From Eledone cirrhosa (lineage: Eukaryota > Mollusca > Cephalopoda > Octopoda > Eledonidae), in contig OZ024741.1 of assembly GCA_964016885.1 (NCBI GenBank), positions 28,465,956 to 28,529,955 of the forward strand: 64,000 nucleotides of DNA, in the 5' to 3' direction. Each line of letters begins with the position of its first letter. The stretch's first letter is position 1. Shown here one piece after another: positions 30,681 to 46,805 of this stretch. The position numbers and the translations under genes are program-made. The notes beneath the pieces were generated by a model, which saw only the letters and a program-made list of their open reading frames with translations, did no database searches and was not told the DNA's origin.

Positions 30681-33600
30681 CAGCGGTACTACAGTGTAGG
30701 TTATTGGTATATAACTGGTATATATAGAGATATAACTACATATACAGATACTGCCAGTCTTACTACAGTGTAGGTTATTGGTAGATAACTGGTATATATA
30801 GGGATATAACTAAATATAGATACTGTCAGTGGTACTACCGTGTAGGTTATTGGTAGATAACTGGTATATATAGGGATATAACTACACATAGATACCGTCA
30901 GTCTTACTAGAGTGTAGGTTATTGTTAGATCACTGGTATATATAGGGATATAACTACACATAGATACTGTCAGTGGTACTACAGTGTAGGTTATTGGTAG
31001 ATAACTGGTATATATTGGGATATAACTATACATAGATACTGACAGTGGTACTACAGTGTAGGTTATTGGTATATAACTGGTATATATAGGGATATAACTA
31101 CATATAGATATTGTCAGTGGTACTACAGTCTAGGTTATTGGTAGATAACTGGTATATATAGGGATATAACTACATACAGATACTGTCAGTGGTACTACAG
31201 AGTAGGGTATTAGTATATAACTGGTATATATAGGGATATAACTACACATAGATACTGACAGTTGTACTACAGTGTAGGTTATTGGTATATAACTGGTATA
31301 TATTGGGATATAACTACACATAGATACTGACAGTGGTACTACAGTGTAGGTTATTGGTAGATAACTGGTATATATAGGGATATAACTACATATAGATACT
31401 GACAGTGGTACTACAGTGTAGGCTATTGGTATATAACTGGTATATATAGGGTTATAACTACATATAGATACTGTTGGTGGTACTACAGTGTAGGTTATTG
31501 GTATATAACTGGTATATATAGGGATATAACTACATATACAGATACTGTCAGTCTTACTACAGTGTAGGATATTGGTAGATTACTGGTATATATATATGGA
31601 TATAACTACATATAGATACTGTCAGTGGTACAACAGTTTGGATCATTGGTAGATAACTGGTATATATAGGGATATAACTACATATAGATACTGTTAGTGT
31701 TACTACAGTGTAGGTTATTGGTAGATAACTGGTATATATAGGGATATAACTACATATAGATACTGACAGTTGTACTACAGTGTATGTTATTGGTAGATAA
31801 CTGGTATATATAGGGATATAACTACATATAGATACTGTCAGTGGTACTACAGTCTAGGTTATTGGTAGATAACTGGTATATATAGGGATATAACTACATA
31901 GAGATACTGTCAGTGGTACTAGAGTGTAGGTTATTGGTAGATAACTGGTATATATAGGGATATAACTACACATAGATACTGTCAGTGGTACTACAGTGTA
32001 GGTTATTGGTATATAACTGGAATATATAGGGATTTAACTACACATAGATACTGTCAGTGGTACTACAGTGTAGGTTATTGGTATATAACTGGTATTTATA
32101 GGATTATAACTACATATAGATACTGTCAGTGGTACTATAGTGTAGGTTATTGGTATATAACTGGTATATATAGGGATATAACTACACATAGATACTGTCA
32201 GTGGTACTACAGTGTAGGTTATTGGTAGATAACTGGTATATATAGGGATATAACTACATATAGATACTGACAGTAGTACTACAGTGTAGGTTATTGGTAG
32301 ATAACTGGTATATATCTGTATATAACTACATATAGATACTGTCAGTGGTACTACAGTGTAGGTTATTGGTAGATAACTGGTATATATAGGGATATAACTA
32401 CATATAGATACTGTCAGTGTTACTACAGTGTAGGTTATTGGTATATAACTGGTATATATAGGGATATAACTACATATACAGATAATGTCAGTCTTACTAC
32501 AGTGTAGGTTATTGTTAGATAACTGGTATATATAGGGATATAACTACATATAGATACTGTCAGTGATACTACAGAGTAGGCTATTGGTATATAACTTGTA
32601 TATATTGGGATATAGCTACACATAGATACTGTCAGTGGTACTACAGTGTAGGTTATTGGTAGATAACTGGTATATATAGGGATATAACTACACATAGATA
32701 CTGTCAGTGGTACTACAGTGTAGGTTATTGGTAGATAACTGGTATATATAGGGATATAACTACACATAGATACTGTCAGTGATACTAGAGTGTAGGTTAC
32801 TGGTATATAACTGGAATATATAGCGATATAACTACACATAGATACTGTCAGTGGTACTACAGTGTAGGTTATTGGTATATAACTGGTATATATAGGGATA
32901 TAACTACATATAGATACTGTCAGTGGTACTATAGTGTAGGTTATTGGTATATAACTGGTATATATAGGGATATAACTACACATAGATACTGTCAGTGGTA
33001 CTACAGAGTAGGTTATTGGTAGATAACTGGTATATATAGGGATATAACTACGTATAGATACTGTCAGTGGTACTACAGTGTAGGTTATTGGTAGAGAACT
33101 GGTATATATAGGGTTATAACTATATAGAGATACTGCCAGTGGTACTACAGTGTAGGTTATTGGTAGATAACTGGTATATATAGGGATATAACTACACATA
33201 GATACTGACAGTTGTACTACAGTGTAGGTTATTGGTATATAACTGGTATATATTGGGATATAACTACACATAGATACTGACAGTGGTACAACAGTGTAGG
33301 TTATTGGTAGATAACTGGTATATATAGGGATATAACTACATATACAGATACTGTCAGTCTTACTACAGTGTAGGTTATTGGTAGATAACTGATATATATA
33401 GGGATATAACTACATACAGATACTGTCAGTGGTACTACAGAGTAGGGTATTAGTATATAACTGGTATATATAGGGATATAACTACACATAGATACTGACA
33501 GTTGTACTACAGTGTAAGTTATTGGTAGATAACTGGTATATATAGGGATATAACTACACATAGATACTAACAGTGGTACTACAGTGTAAGTTATTGGTAT

Positions 33601-35808
33601 ATAACTGGTATATATAGGGATATAACTACATATAGATACTGTCAGTGGTACTATAGTGTAGGTTATTGGTATATAACTGTTATATATAGGGATATAACTA
33701 CACATAGATACTGTCAGTGGTACTACAGTGTAGGTTATTGGTAGATAACTGGTATATATAGGGATATAACTACATATAGATATTGACAGTGGTACTACAG
33801 TGTAGGTTATTGGTAGATTACTGGTATATATATATGGATATAACTACATATAGATACTGTCAGTGGTACAACAGTTTGGGTCATTGGTAGATAACTGGTA
33901 TATATAGGGATATAACTACATATAGATACTGTTAGTGTTACTACAGTGTAGGTTATTGGTAGATAACTGGTATATATAGGGATATAACTACATATAGATA
34001 CTGACAGTTGTACTACAGTGTATGTTATTGGTAGATAACTGGTATATATAGGGATATAACTACATATAGATACTGTCAGTGGTACTACAGTCTAGGTTAT
34101 TGGTAGATAACTGGTATATATAGGGATATAACTACATAGAGATACTGTCAGTGGTACTAGAGTGTAGGTTATTGGTAGATAACTGGTATATATAGGGATA
34201 TAACTACACATAGATACTGTCAGTGGTACTACAGTGTAGGTTATTGGTATATAACTGGAATATATAGGGATTTAACTACACATAGATACTGTCAGTGGTA
34301 CTACAGTGTAGGTTATTGGTATATAACTGGTATTTATAGGATTATAACTACATATAGATACTGTCAGTGGTACTATAGTGTAGGTTATTGGTATATAACT
34401 GGTATATATAGGGATATAACTACACATAGATACTGTCAGTGGTACTACAGTGTAGGTTATTGGTAGATAACTGGTATATATAGGGATATAACTACATATA
34501 GATACTGACAGTAGTACTACAGTGTAGGTTATTGGTAGATAACTGGTATATATCTGTATATAACTACATATAGATACTGTCAGTGGTACTACAGTGTAGG
34601 TTATTGGTAGATAACTGGTATATATAGGGATATAACTACACATGGATACTAACAGTGGTACTACAGTGTAGGCTATTGGTATATAACTGGTATATATAGG
34701 GATATAACTACATATAGATACTGTCAGTGGTACTATAGTGTAGGTTATTGGTATATAACTGGTATATATAGGGATATAACTACACATAGATACTGTCAGT
34801 GGTACTACAGTGTAGGTTATTGGTAGATAACTGGTATATATAGGGATATAACTACATATAGATATTGACAGTGGTACTACAGTGTAGGTTATTGGTAGAT
34901 TACTGGTATATATATATGGATATAACTACATATAGATACTGTCAGTGGTACTACAGTCTAAGTCATTGGTAGATAACTGGTATATATAGGGATATAACTA
35001 CATATAGATACTGTCAGTGGTACTACAGTGTAGGTTATTGGTAGATAACTGGTATATATAGGGATATAACTACATATAGATACTGACAGTTGTACTACAG
35101 TGTATGTTATTGGTAGATAACTGGTATATATAGGGATATAACTACATATAGATACTGTCAGTGGTACTACAGTCTAGGTTATTAGTAGATAACTGGTATA
35201 TATAGGGATATAACTACATAGAGATACTGTCAGTGGTACTAGAGTGTAGGTGATTGGTAGATAACTGGTATATATAGGGATATAACTACACATAGATACT
35301 GTCAGTGGTACTACAGTGTAGGTTATTGGTATATAACTGGAATATATAGGGATTTAACTACACATAGATACTGTCAGTGGTACTACAGTGTAGGTTATTG
35401 GTATATAACTGGTATTTATAGGATTATAACTACATATAGATACTGTCAGTGGTACTATAGTGTAGGTTATTGGTATATAACTGGTATATATAGGGATATA
35501 ACTACATATACAGATAATGTCAGTCTTACTACAGAGTAGGTTATTGGTAGATAACTGGTATATATAGGGATATAACTACACATAGATACTGTCAGTGTTA
35601 CTACAGTGTAACTTATTGGTATATAACTGGTATATATAGGGATATAACTACATATAGATACTGTCAGTGGTACTACAGTGTAGGTTATTGGTAGATAACT
35701 GGTATATATAGGGATATAACTACACATAGATACTGTCAGTGGTACTACAATGTAAGTTATTGGTAGATAACTGGTATATATAGGGATATAACTACGTATA
35801 GATACTGT
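30681..35808. repeat. 6.9-kb higher-order repeat, copy H2 (5128 bp, type B, internal deletion)
   Basis: The offset from H1 is 6788 on the left (31130, 32435) and 5128 on the right (33301, 34272, 35467). About 1588 bp (22 monomers plus 4) are missing near 32700, plus one further monomer near 33200. The deletion joins two partly open stretches into a 278-codon frame (32435-33271). Type B markers: no 71-bp monomer, and GTAGGATATTGGTAGATTAC at 31565, shared with H4. Confidence 0.87.
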
Positions 35809-38800
35809 CAGCGGTACTACAGTGTAGGTTATTGGTATATAACTGGTATATATAGAGATATAACTACATATACAGATACTGCCAGTCTTACTACAGTGTA
35901 GGTTATTGGTAGATAACTGGTATATATAGGGATATAACTAAATATAGATACTGTCAGTGGTACTACCGTGTAGGTTATTGGTAGATAACTGGTATATATA
36001 GGGATATAACTACACATAGATACCGTCAGTGGTACTACAGTGTAGGTTATTGGTAGATAACTGGTATATATTGGGATATAACTATACATAGATACTGACA
36101 TGGTACTACAGTGTAGGTTATTGGTATATAACTGGTATATATAGGGATATAACTACATAAGGATACTGTCAGTGGTACTAGAGTGTAGGTTATTGGTATA
36201 TAACTGGTATATATAGGGATATAACTATACATAGATACTGTCAGTGGTACTACAGTATAGGTTATTGGTAGATAACTGGTATATATAGGGATATAACTAC
36301 ATATAGATATTGTCAGTGGTACTACAGTCTAGGTTATTGGTAGATAACTGGTATATATAGGGATATAACTACATACAGATACTGTCAGTGGTACTACAGA
36401 GTAGGGTATTAGTATATAACTGGTATATATAGGGATATAACTACACATAGATACTGACAGTTGTACTACAGTGTAGGTTATTGGTATATAACTGGTATAT
36501 ATTGGGATATAACTACACATAGATACTGACAGTGGTACTACAGTGTAGGTTATTGGTAGATAACTGGTATATATAGGGATATAACTACATATAGATACTG
36601 ACAGTGGTACTACAGTGTAGGCTATTGGTATATAACTGGTATATATAGGGTTATAACTACATATAGATACTGTTGGTGGTACTACAGTGTAGGTTATTGG
36701 TATATAACTGGTATATATAGGGATATAACTACATATACAGATACTGTCAGTCTTACTACAGTGTAGGTTATTGGTAGATTACTGGTATATATATATGGAT
36801 ATAACTACATATAGATACTGTCAGTGGTACAACAGTTTGGGTCATTGGTAGATAACTGGTATATATAGGGATATAACTACATATAGATACTGTTAGTGTT
36901 ACTACAGTGTAGGTTATTGGTAGATAACTGGTATATATAGGGATATAACTACATATAGATACTGACAGTTGTACTACAGTGTATGTTATTGGTAGATAAC
37001 TGGTATATATAGGGATATAACTACAAATAGATACTGTCAGTGGTACTACAGTCTAGGTTATTGGTGGATAACTGGTATATATAGGGATATAACTACATAG
37101 AGATACTGTCAGTGGTACTAGAGTGTAGGTTATTGGTAGATAACTGGTATATATAGGGATATAACTACACATAGATACTGTCAGTGGTACTACAGTGTAG
37201 GTTATTGGTATATAACTGGAATATATAGGGATTTAACTACACATAGATACTGTCAGTGGTACTACAGTGTAGGTTATTGGTATATAACTGGTATTTATAG
37301 GATTATAACTACATATAGATACTGTCAGTGGTACTATAGTGTAGGTTATTGGTATATAACTGGTATATATAGGGATATAACTACACATAGATACTGTCAG
37401 TGGTACTACAGTGTAGGTTATTGGTAGATAACTGGTATATATAGGGATATAACTACATATAGATACTGACAGTAGTACTACAGTGTAGGTTATTGGTAGA
37501 TAACTGGTATATATCTGTATATAACTACATATAGATACTGTCAGTGGTACTACAGTGTAGGTTATTGGTAGATAACTGGTATATATAGGGATATAACTAC
37601 ATATAGATACTGTCAGTGTTACTACAGTGTAGGTTATTGGTATATAACTGGTATATATAGGGATATAACTACATATACAGATAATGTCAGTCTTACTACA
37701 GTGTAGGTTATTGTTAGATAACTGGTATATATAGGGATATAACTACATATAGATACTGTCAGTGATACTACAGAGTAGGCTATTGGTATATAACTTGTAT
37801 ATATTGGGATATAGCTACACATAGATACTGTCAGTGGTACTACAGTGTAGGTTATTGGTAGATAACTGGTATATATAGGGATATAACTACACATAGATAC
37901 TGTCAGTGGTACTACAATGTAAGTTATTGGTAGATAACTGGTATATATAGGGATATAACTACGTATAGATACTGTCAATGGTACTACAGTGTAGGTTATT
38001 GGTATATAACTGGTATATATAGAGATATAACTACATATACAGATACTGTCAGTCTTACTACAGTGTAGGTTATTGGTAGATAACTGGTATATATAGGGAT
38101 ATAACTACATATACAGATACTGTCAGTCTTACTACAGTGTAGGTTATTTGTAGAGAACTGGTATATATAGGGATATAACTACATATATACTGTCAGTGGT
38201 ACTACAGTGTAGGTTATTGGTTGATAGCTGGTATATATAGGTATATAACTACACATAGATACTGTCAGTGGTACTACAGTGTAGGTTATTGGTAGATAAC
38301 TGGTATATATAGGGATATAACTACACATAGATACTGTCAGTGTTACTAGAGTGTAGGTTATTGGTATATAACTGGAATATATAGCGATATAACTACACAT
38401 AGATACTGTCAGTGGTACTACAGTGTAGGTTATTGGTATATAACTGGAATATATAGGGATATAACTACACATAGATACTGTCAGTGGTACTACAGTGTAG
38501 ATTATTGGTATATAACTGGTATATATAGGATTATAACTACATATAGATACTGTCAGTGGTACTATAGTGTAGGTTATTGGTATATAACTGGTATATATAG
38601 GGATATAACTACACATAGATACTGTCAGTGGTACTACAGTGTAGGTTATTGGTAGATAATTGGTATATATAGGGATATAACTAAATATAGATACTGACAG
38701 TGGTACTACAGTGTAGGTTATTGGTAGATAACTGGTATATATCTGGATATAACTACAAATAGATACTGTCAGTGGTACTACAGTGTAGGTTATTGGTAGA

Positions 38801-41800
38801 TAACTGGTATATATAGGGATATAACTACATATAGAAACTGTCAGTGTTACTACAGTGTAGGTTATTGGTATATAACTGGTATATATAGGGATATAACTAC
38901 ATATACAGATAATGTCAGTCTTACTACAGTGTAGGATATTGGTAGATAACTGGTATATATAGGGATATAACTACACATAGATACTGTCAGTGTTACTACA
39001 GTGTAAGTTATTGGTATAGAACTGGTATATATAGGGATATAACTACATATAGATACTGTCAGTGATACTACAGTGTAGGCTATTGGTATATAACTGGTAT
39101 ATATTGGGATATAGCTACACATAGATACTGTCAGTGGTACTACAGTGTAGGTTATTAGTAGATAACTGGTATATATAGGGATATAACTACACATAGATAC
39201 TGTCAGTGGTACTACAATGTAAGTTATTGGTAGATAACTGGTATATATAGGGATATAACTACGTATAGATACTGTCAGTGGTACTACAGTGTAGGTTATT
39301 GGTATATAACTGGTATATATAGAGATATAACTACATATACAGATAGTGTCAGTCTTACTACAGTGTAGGTTATTGGTAGAGAACTGGTATATATAGGGAT
39401 ATAACTACATATATACTGTCAGTGGTACTACAGTGTAGGTTATTGGTTGATAGCTGGTATATATAGGTATATAACTACACATAGATACTGTCAGTGTTAC
39501 TACAGTGTAGGTTATTGGTAGATAACTGGTATATATAGGGATATAACTACACATAGATACTGTCAGTGATACTAGAGTGTAGGTTACTGGTATATAACTG
39601 GAATATATAGCGATATAACTACACATAGATACTGTCAGTGGTACTACAGTGTAGGTTATTGGTATATAACTGGTATATATAGGGATATAACTACATATAG
39701 ATACTGTCAGTGGTACTATAGTGTAGGTTATTGGTATATAACTGGTATATATAGGGATATAACTACACATAGATACTGTCAGTGGTACTACAGAGTAGGT
39801 TATTGGTAGATAACTGGTATATATAGGGATATAACTACGTATAGATACTGTCAGTGGTACTACAGTGTAGGTTATTGGTAGAGAACTGGTATATATAGGG
39901 TTATAACTAAATAGAGATACTGCCAGTGGTACTACAGTGTAGGTTATTGGTAGATAACTGGTATATATAGGGATATAACTACACATAGATAATGTCAGTG
40001 GTACAACAATGTAAGCTATTGGTAGATAACTGGTATATATAGGGATATAACTACACATAGATACTGACAGTTGTACTACAGTGTAGGTTATTGGTATATA
40101 ACTGGTATATATTGGGATATAACTACACATAGATACTGACAGTGGTACTACAGTGTAGGTTATTGGTAGATAACTGGTATATATAGGGATATAACTACAT
40201 ATACAGATACTGTCAGTCTTACTACAGTGTAGGTTATTGGTAGATAACTGGTATATATAGGGATATAACTACATACAGATACTGTCAGTGGTACTACAGA
40301 GTAGGGTATTAGTATATAACTGGTATATATAGGGATATAACTACACATAGATACTGACAGTTGTACTACAGTGTAAGTTATTGGTAGATAACTGGTATAT
40401 ATAGGGATATAACTACACATAGATACTAACAGTGGTACTACAGTGTAAGTTATTGGTATATAACTGGTATATATAGGGATATAACTACATATAGATACTG
40501 TCAGTGGTACTATAGTGTAGGTTATTGGTATATAACTGTTATATATAGGGATATAACTACACATAGATACTGTCAGTGGTACTACAGTGTAGGTTATTGG
40601 TAGATAACTGGTATATATAGGGATATAACTACATATAGATATTGACAGTGGTACTACAGTGTAGGTTATTGGTAGATTACTGGTATATATATATGGATAT
40701 AACTACATATAGATACTGTCAGTGGTACAACAGTTTGGGTCATTGGTAGATAACTGGTATATATAGGGATATAACTACATATAGATACTGTTAGTGTTAC
40801 TACAGTGTAGGTTATTGGTAGATAACTGGTATATATAGGGATATAACTACATATAGATACTGACAGTTGTACTACAGTGTATGTTATTGGTAGATAACTG
40901 GTATATATAGGGATATAACTACATATAGATACTGTCAGTGGTACTACAGTCTAGGTTATTGGTAGATAACTGGTATATATAGGGATATAACTACATAGAG
41001 ATACTGTCAGTGGTACTAGAGTGTAGGTTATTGGTAGATAACTGGTATATATAGGGATATAACTACACATAGATACTGTCAGTGGTACTACAGTGTAGGT
41101 TATTGGTATATAACTGGAATATATAGGGATTTAACTACACATAGATACTGTCAGTGGTACTACAGTGTAGGTTATTGGTATATAACTGGTATTTATAGGA
41201 TTATAACTACATATAGATACTGTCAGTGGTACTATAGTGTAGGTTATTGGTATATAACTGGTATATATAGGGATATAACTACACATAGATACTGTCAGTG
41301 GTACTACAGTGTAGGTTATTGGTAGATAACTGGTATATATAGGGATATAACTACATATAGATACTGACAGTAGTACTACAGTGTAGGTTATTGGTAGATA
41401 ACTGGTATATATCTGTATATAACTACATATAGATACTGTCAGTGGTACTACAGTGTAGGTTATTGGTAGATAACTGGTATATATAGGGATATAACTACAC
41501 ATGGATACTAACAGTGGTACTACAGTGTAGGCTATTGGTATATAACTGGTATATATAGGGATATAACTACATATAGATACTGTCAGTGGTACTATAGTGT
41601 AGGTTATTGGTATATAACTGGTATATATAGGGATATAACTACACATAGATACTGTCAGTGGTACTACAGTGTAGGTTATTGGTAGATAACTGGTATATAT
41701 AGGGATATAACTACATATAGATATTGACAGTGGTACTACAGTGTAGGTTATTGGTAGATTACTGGTATATATATATGGATATAACTACATATAGATACTG

Positions 41801-42667
41801 TCAGTGGTACTACAGTCTAAGTCATTGGTAGATAACTGGTATATATAGGGATATAACTACATATAGATACTGTCAGTGGTACTACAGTGTAGGTTATTGG
41901 TAGATAACTGGTATATATAGGGATATAACTACATATAGATACTGACAGTTGTACTACAGTGTATGTTATTGGTAGATAACTGGTATATATAGGGATATAA
42001 CTACATATAGATACTGTCAGTGGTACTACAGTCTAGGTTATTAGTAGATAACTGGTATATATAGGGATATAACTACATAGAGATACTGTCAGTGGTACTA
42101 GAGTGTAGGTGATTGGTAGATAACTGGTATATATAGGGATATAACTACACATAGATACTGTCAGTGGTACTACAGTGTAGGTTATTGGTATATAACTGGA
42201 ATATATAGGGATTTAACTACACATAGATATTGTCAGTGGTACTACAGTGTAGGTTATTGGTATATAACTGGTATTTATAGGATTATAACTACATATAGAT
42301 ACTGTCAGTGGTACTATAGTGTAGGTTATTGGTATATAACTGGTATATATAGGGATATAACTACATATACAGATAATGTCAGTCTTACTACAGAGTAGGT
42401 TATTGGTAGATAACTGGTATATATAGGGATATAACTACACATAGATACTGTCAGTGTTACTACAGTGTAACTTATTGGTATAGAACTGGTATATATAGGG
42501 ATATAACTACATATAGATACTGTCAGTGGTACTACAGTGTAGGTTATTGGTAGATAACTGGTATATATAGGGATATAACTACACATAGATACTGTCAGTG
42601 GTACTACAATGTAAGTTATTGGTAGATAACTGGTATATATAGGGATATAACTACGTATAGATACTGT
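35809..42667. repeat. 6.9-kb higher-order repeat, copy H3 (6859 bp, type A)
   Basis: This copy is 72 bp shorter than H1 because the GTTAGATCAC monomer near 36030 is absent. It carries the type A markers: the 71-bp GACATGGTAC monomer (36097), CTACAAATAG (37021), TTGGTGGATAAC (37062) and AGATATTGTCAG (42225). 6859 equals 95 x 72 + 19; the odd remainder again matches the single 71-bp unit. Confidence 0.87.
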
Positions 42668-45600
42668 CAGCGGTACTACAGTGTAGGTTATTGGTATATA
42701 ACTGGTATATATAGAGATATAACTACATATACAGATACTGCCAGTCTTACTACAGTGTAGGTTATTGGTAGATAACTGGTATATATAGGGATATAACTAA
42801 ATATAGATACTGTCAGTGGTACTACCGTGTAGGTTATTGGTAGATAACTGGTATATATAGGGATATAACTACACATAGATACCGTCAGTCTTACTAGAGT
42901 GTAGGTTATTGTTAGATCACTGGTATATATAGGGATATAACTACACATAGATACTGTCAGTGGTACTACAGTGTAGGTTATTGGTAGATAACTGGTATAT
43001 ATTGGGATATAACTATACATAGATACTGACAGTGGTACTACAGTGTAGGTTATTGGTATATAACTGGTATATATAGGGATATAACTACATATAGATATTG
43101 TCAGTGGTACTACAGTCTAGGTTATTGGTAGATAACTGGTATATATAGGGATATAACTACATACAGATACTGTCAGTGGTACTACAGAGTAGGGTATTAG
43201 TATATAACTGGTATATATAGGGATATAACTACACATAGATACTGACAGTTGTACTACAGTGTAGGTTATTGGTATATTACTGGTATATATTGGGATATAA
43301 CTACACATAGATACTGACAGTGGTACTACAGTGTAGGTTATTGGTAGATAACTGGTATATATAGGGATATAACTACATATAGATACTGACAGTGGTACTA
43401 CAGTGTAGGCTATTGGTATATAACTGGTATATATAGGGTTATAACTACATATAGATACTGTTGGTGGTACTACGGTGTAGGTTATTGGTATATAACTGGT
43501 ATATATAGGGATATAACTACATATACAGATACTGTCAGTCTTACTACAGTGTAGGATATTGGTAGATTACTGGTATATATATATGGATATAACTACATAT
43601 AGATACTGTCAGTGGTACAACAGTTTGGGTCATTGGTAGATAACTGGTATATATAGGGATATAACTACATATAGATACTGTTAGTGTTACTACAGTGTAG
43701 GTTATTGGTAGATAACTGGTATATATAGGGATATAACTACATATAGATACTGACAGTTGTACTACAGTGTATGTTATTGGTAGATAACTGGTATATATAG
43801 GGATATAACTACATATAGATACTGTCAGTGGTACTACAGTCTAGGTTATTGGTAGATAACTGGTATATATAGGGATATAACTACATAGAGATACTGTCAG
43901 TGGTACTAGAGTGTAGGTTATTGGTAGATAACTGGTATATATAGGGATATAACTACACATAGATACTGTCAGTGGTACTACAGTGTAGGTTATTGGTATA
44001 TAACTGGAATATATAGGGATTTAACTACACATAGATACTGTCAGTGGTACTACAGTGTAGGTTATTGGTATATAACTGGTATTTATAGGATTATAACTAC
44101 ATATAGATACTGTCAGTGGTACTATAGTGTAGGTTATTGGTATATAACTGGTATATATAGGGATATAACTACACATAGATACTGTCAGTGGTACTACAGT
44201 GTAGGTTATTGGTAGATAACTGGTATATATAGGGATATAACTACATATAGATACTGACAGTAGTACTACAGTGTAGGTTATTGGTAGATAACTGGTATAT
44301 ATCTGTATATAACTACATATAGATACTGTCAGTGGTACTACAGTGTAGGTTATTGGTAGATAACTGGTATATATAGGGATATAACTACATATAGATACTG
44401 TCAGTGTTACTACAGTGTAGGTTATTGGTATATAACTGGTATATATAGGGATATAACTACATATACAGATAATGTCAGTCTTACTACAGTGTAGGTTATT
44501 GTTAGATAACTGGTATATATAGGGATATAACTACATATAGATACTGTCAGTGATACTACAGAGTAGGCTATTGGTATATAACTTGTATATATTGGGATAT
44601 AGCTACACATAGATACTGTCAGTGGTACTACAGTGTAGGTTATTGGTAGATAACTGGTATATATAGGGATATAACTACACATAGATACTGTCAGTGGTAC
44701 TACAATGTAAGTTATTGGTAGATAACTGGTATATATAGGGATATAACTACGTATAGATACTGTCAATTGTACTACAGTGTAGGTTATTGGTATATAACTG
44801 GTATATATAGAGATATAACTACATATACAGATACTGTCAGTCTTACTACAGTGTAGGTTATTGGTAGATAACTGGTATATATAGGGATATAACTACATAT
44901 ACAGATACTGTCAGTCTTACTACAGTGTAGGTTATTTGTAGAGAACTGGTATATATAGGGATATAACTACATATATACTGTCAGTGGTACTACAGTGTAG
45001 GTTATTGGTTGATAGCTGGTATATATAGGTATATAACTACACATAGATACTGTCAGTGGTACTACAGTGTAGGTTATTGGTAGATAACTGGTATATATAG
45101 GGATATAACTACACATAGATACTGTCAGTGTTACTAGAGTGTAGGTTATTGGTATATAACTGGAATATATAGCGATATAACTACACATAGATACTGTCAG
45201 TGGTACTACAGTGTAGGTTATTGGTATATAACTGGAATATATAGGGATATAACTACACATAGATACTGTCAGTGGTACTACAGTGTAGATTATTGGTATA
45301 TAACTGGTATATATAGGATTATAACTACATATAGATACTGTCAGTGGTACTATAGTGTAGGTTATTGGTATATAACTGGTATATATAGGGATATAACTAC
45401 ACATAGATACTGTCAGTGGTACTACAGTGTAGGTTATTGGTAGATAATTGGTATATATAGGGATATAACTAAATATAGATACTGACAGTGGTACTACAGT
45501 GTAGGTTATTGGTAGATAACTGGTATATATCTGGATATAACTACAAATAGATACTGTCAGTGGTACTACAGTGTAGGTTATTGGTAGATAACTGGTATAT

Positions 45601-46805
45601 ATAGGGATATAACTACATATAGAAACTGTCAGTGTTACTACAGTGTAGGTTATTGGTATATAACTGGTATATATAGGGATATAACTACATATACAGATAA
45701 TGTCAGTCTTACTACAGTGTAGGTTATTGGTAGATAACTGGTATATATAGGGATATAACTACACATAGATACTGTCAGTGTTACTACAGTGTAAGTTATT
45801 GGTATAGAACTGGTATATATAGGGATATAACTACATATAGATACTGTCAGTGATACTACAGTGTAGGCTATTGGTATATAACTGGTATATATTGGGATAT
45901 AGCTACACATAGATACTGTCAGTGGTACTACAGTGTAGGTTATTGGTAGATAACTGGTATATATAGGGATATAACTACACATAGATACTGTCAGTGGTAC
46001 TACAATGTAAGTTATTGGTAGATAACTGGTATATATAGGGATATAACTACGTATAGATACTGTCAGTGGTACTACAGTGTAGGTTATTGGTATATAACTG
46101 GTATATATAGAGATATAACTACATATACAGATAGTGTCAGTCTTACTACAGTGTAGGTTATTGGTAGAGAACTGGTATATATAGGGATATAACTACATAT
46201 ATACTGTCAGTGGTACTACAGTGTAGGTTATTGGTTGATAGCTGGTATATATAGGTATATAACTACACATAGATACTGTCAGTGGTACTACAGTGTAGGT
46301 TATTGGTAGATAACTGGTATATATAGGGATATAACTACACATAGATACTGTCAGTGATACTAGAGTGTAGGTTACTGGTATATAACTGGAATATATAGCG
46401 ATATAACTACACATAGATACTGTCAGTGGTACTACAGTGTAGGTTATTGGTATATAACTGGTATATATAGGGATATAACTACATATAGATACTGTCAGTG
46501 GTACTATAGTGTAGGTTATTGGTATATAACTGGTATATATAGGGATATAACTACACATAGATACTGTCAGTGGTACTACAGAGTAGGTTATTGGTAGATA
46601 ACTGGTATATATAGGGATATAACTACGTATAGATACTGTCAGTGGTACTACAGTGTAGGTTATTGGTAGAGAACTGGTATATATAGGGTTATAACTATAT
46701 AGAGATACTGCCAGTGGTACTACAGTGTAGGTTATTGGTAGATAACTGGTATATATAGGGATATAACTACACATAGATAATGTCAGTGGTACAACAATGT
46801 AAGCT
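42668..46805. repeat. 6.9-kb higher-order repeat, copy H4 (type B, interrupted)
   Basis: This copy matches H3 with offset 6788 from 43117 through about 46.8 kb, then switches to other monomers just after ACAACAATGTAAGCTATTGG (46791). In H0, H1 and H3 that landmark is followed by GTAGATAAC and the GACAGTTGTAC monomer; here it is followed by GTATATAAC and a GTTAGTGG monomer. Type B markers: no 71-bp unit, and GTAGGATATTGG at 43552. The part from 44422 also belongs to hybrid copy R1. Confidence 0.83.

Larger units (their letters stand above)
4071..43590. repeat. 74-bp length variant with expanded TA run (16 sites)
   Basis: A monomer with GATTACTGG followed by TATATATATATGG, two bases longer than normal in the alternating TA run, is seen near 4071, 9705, 14325, 18007, 21761, 22846, 24795, 28692, 29775, 31581, 33821, 34902, 36781, 40680, 41761 and 43570. 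None was seen from there to 64000. The fixed association with GATTAC shows one origin followed by copying with the larger units, not repeated slippage. Confidence 0.8.
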
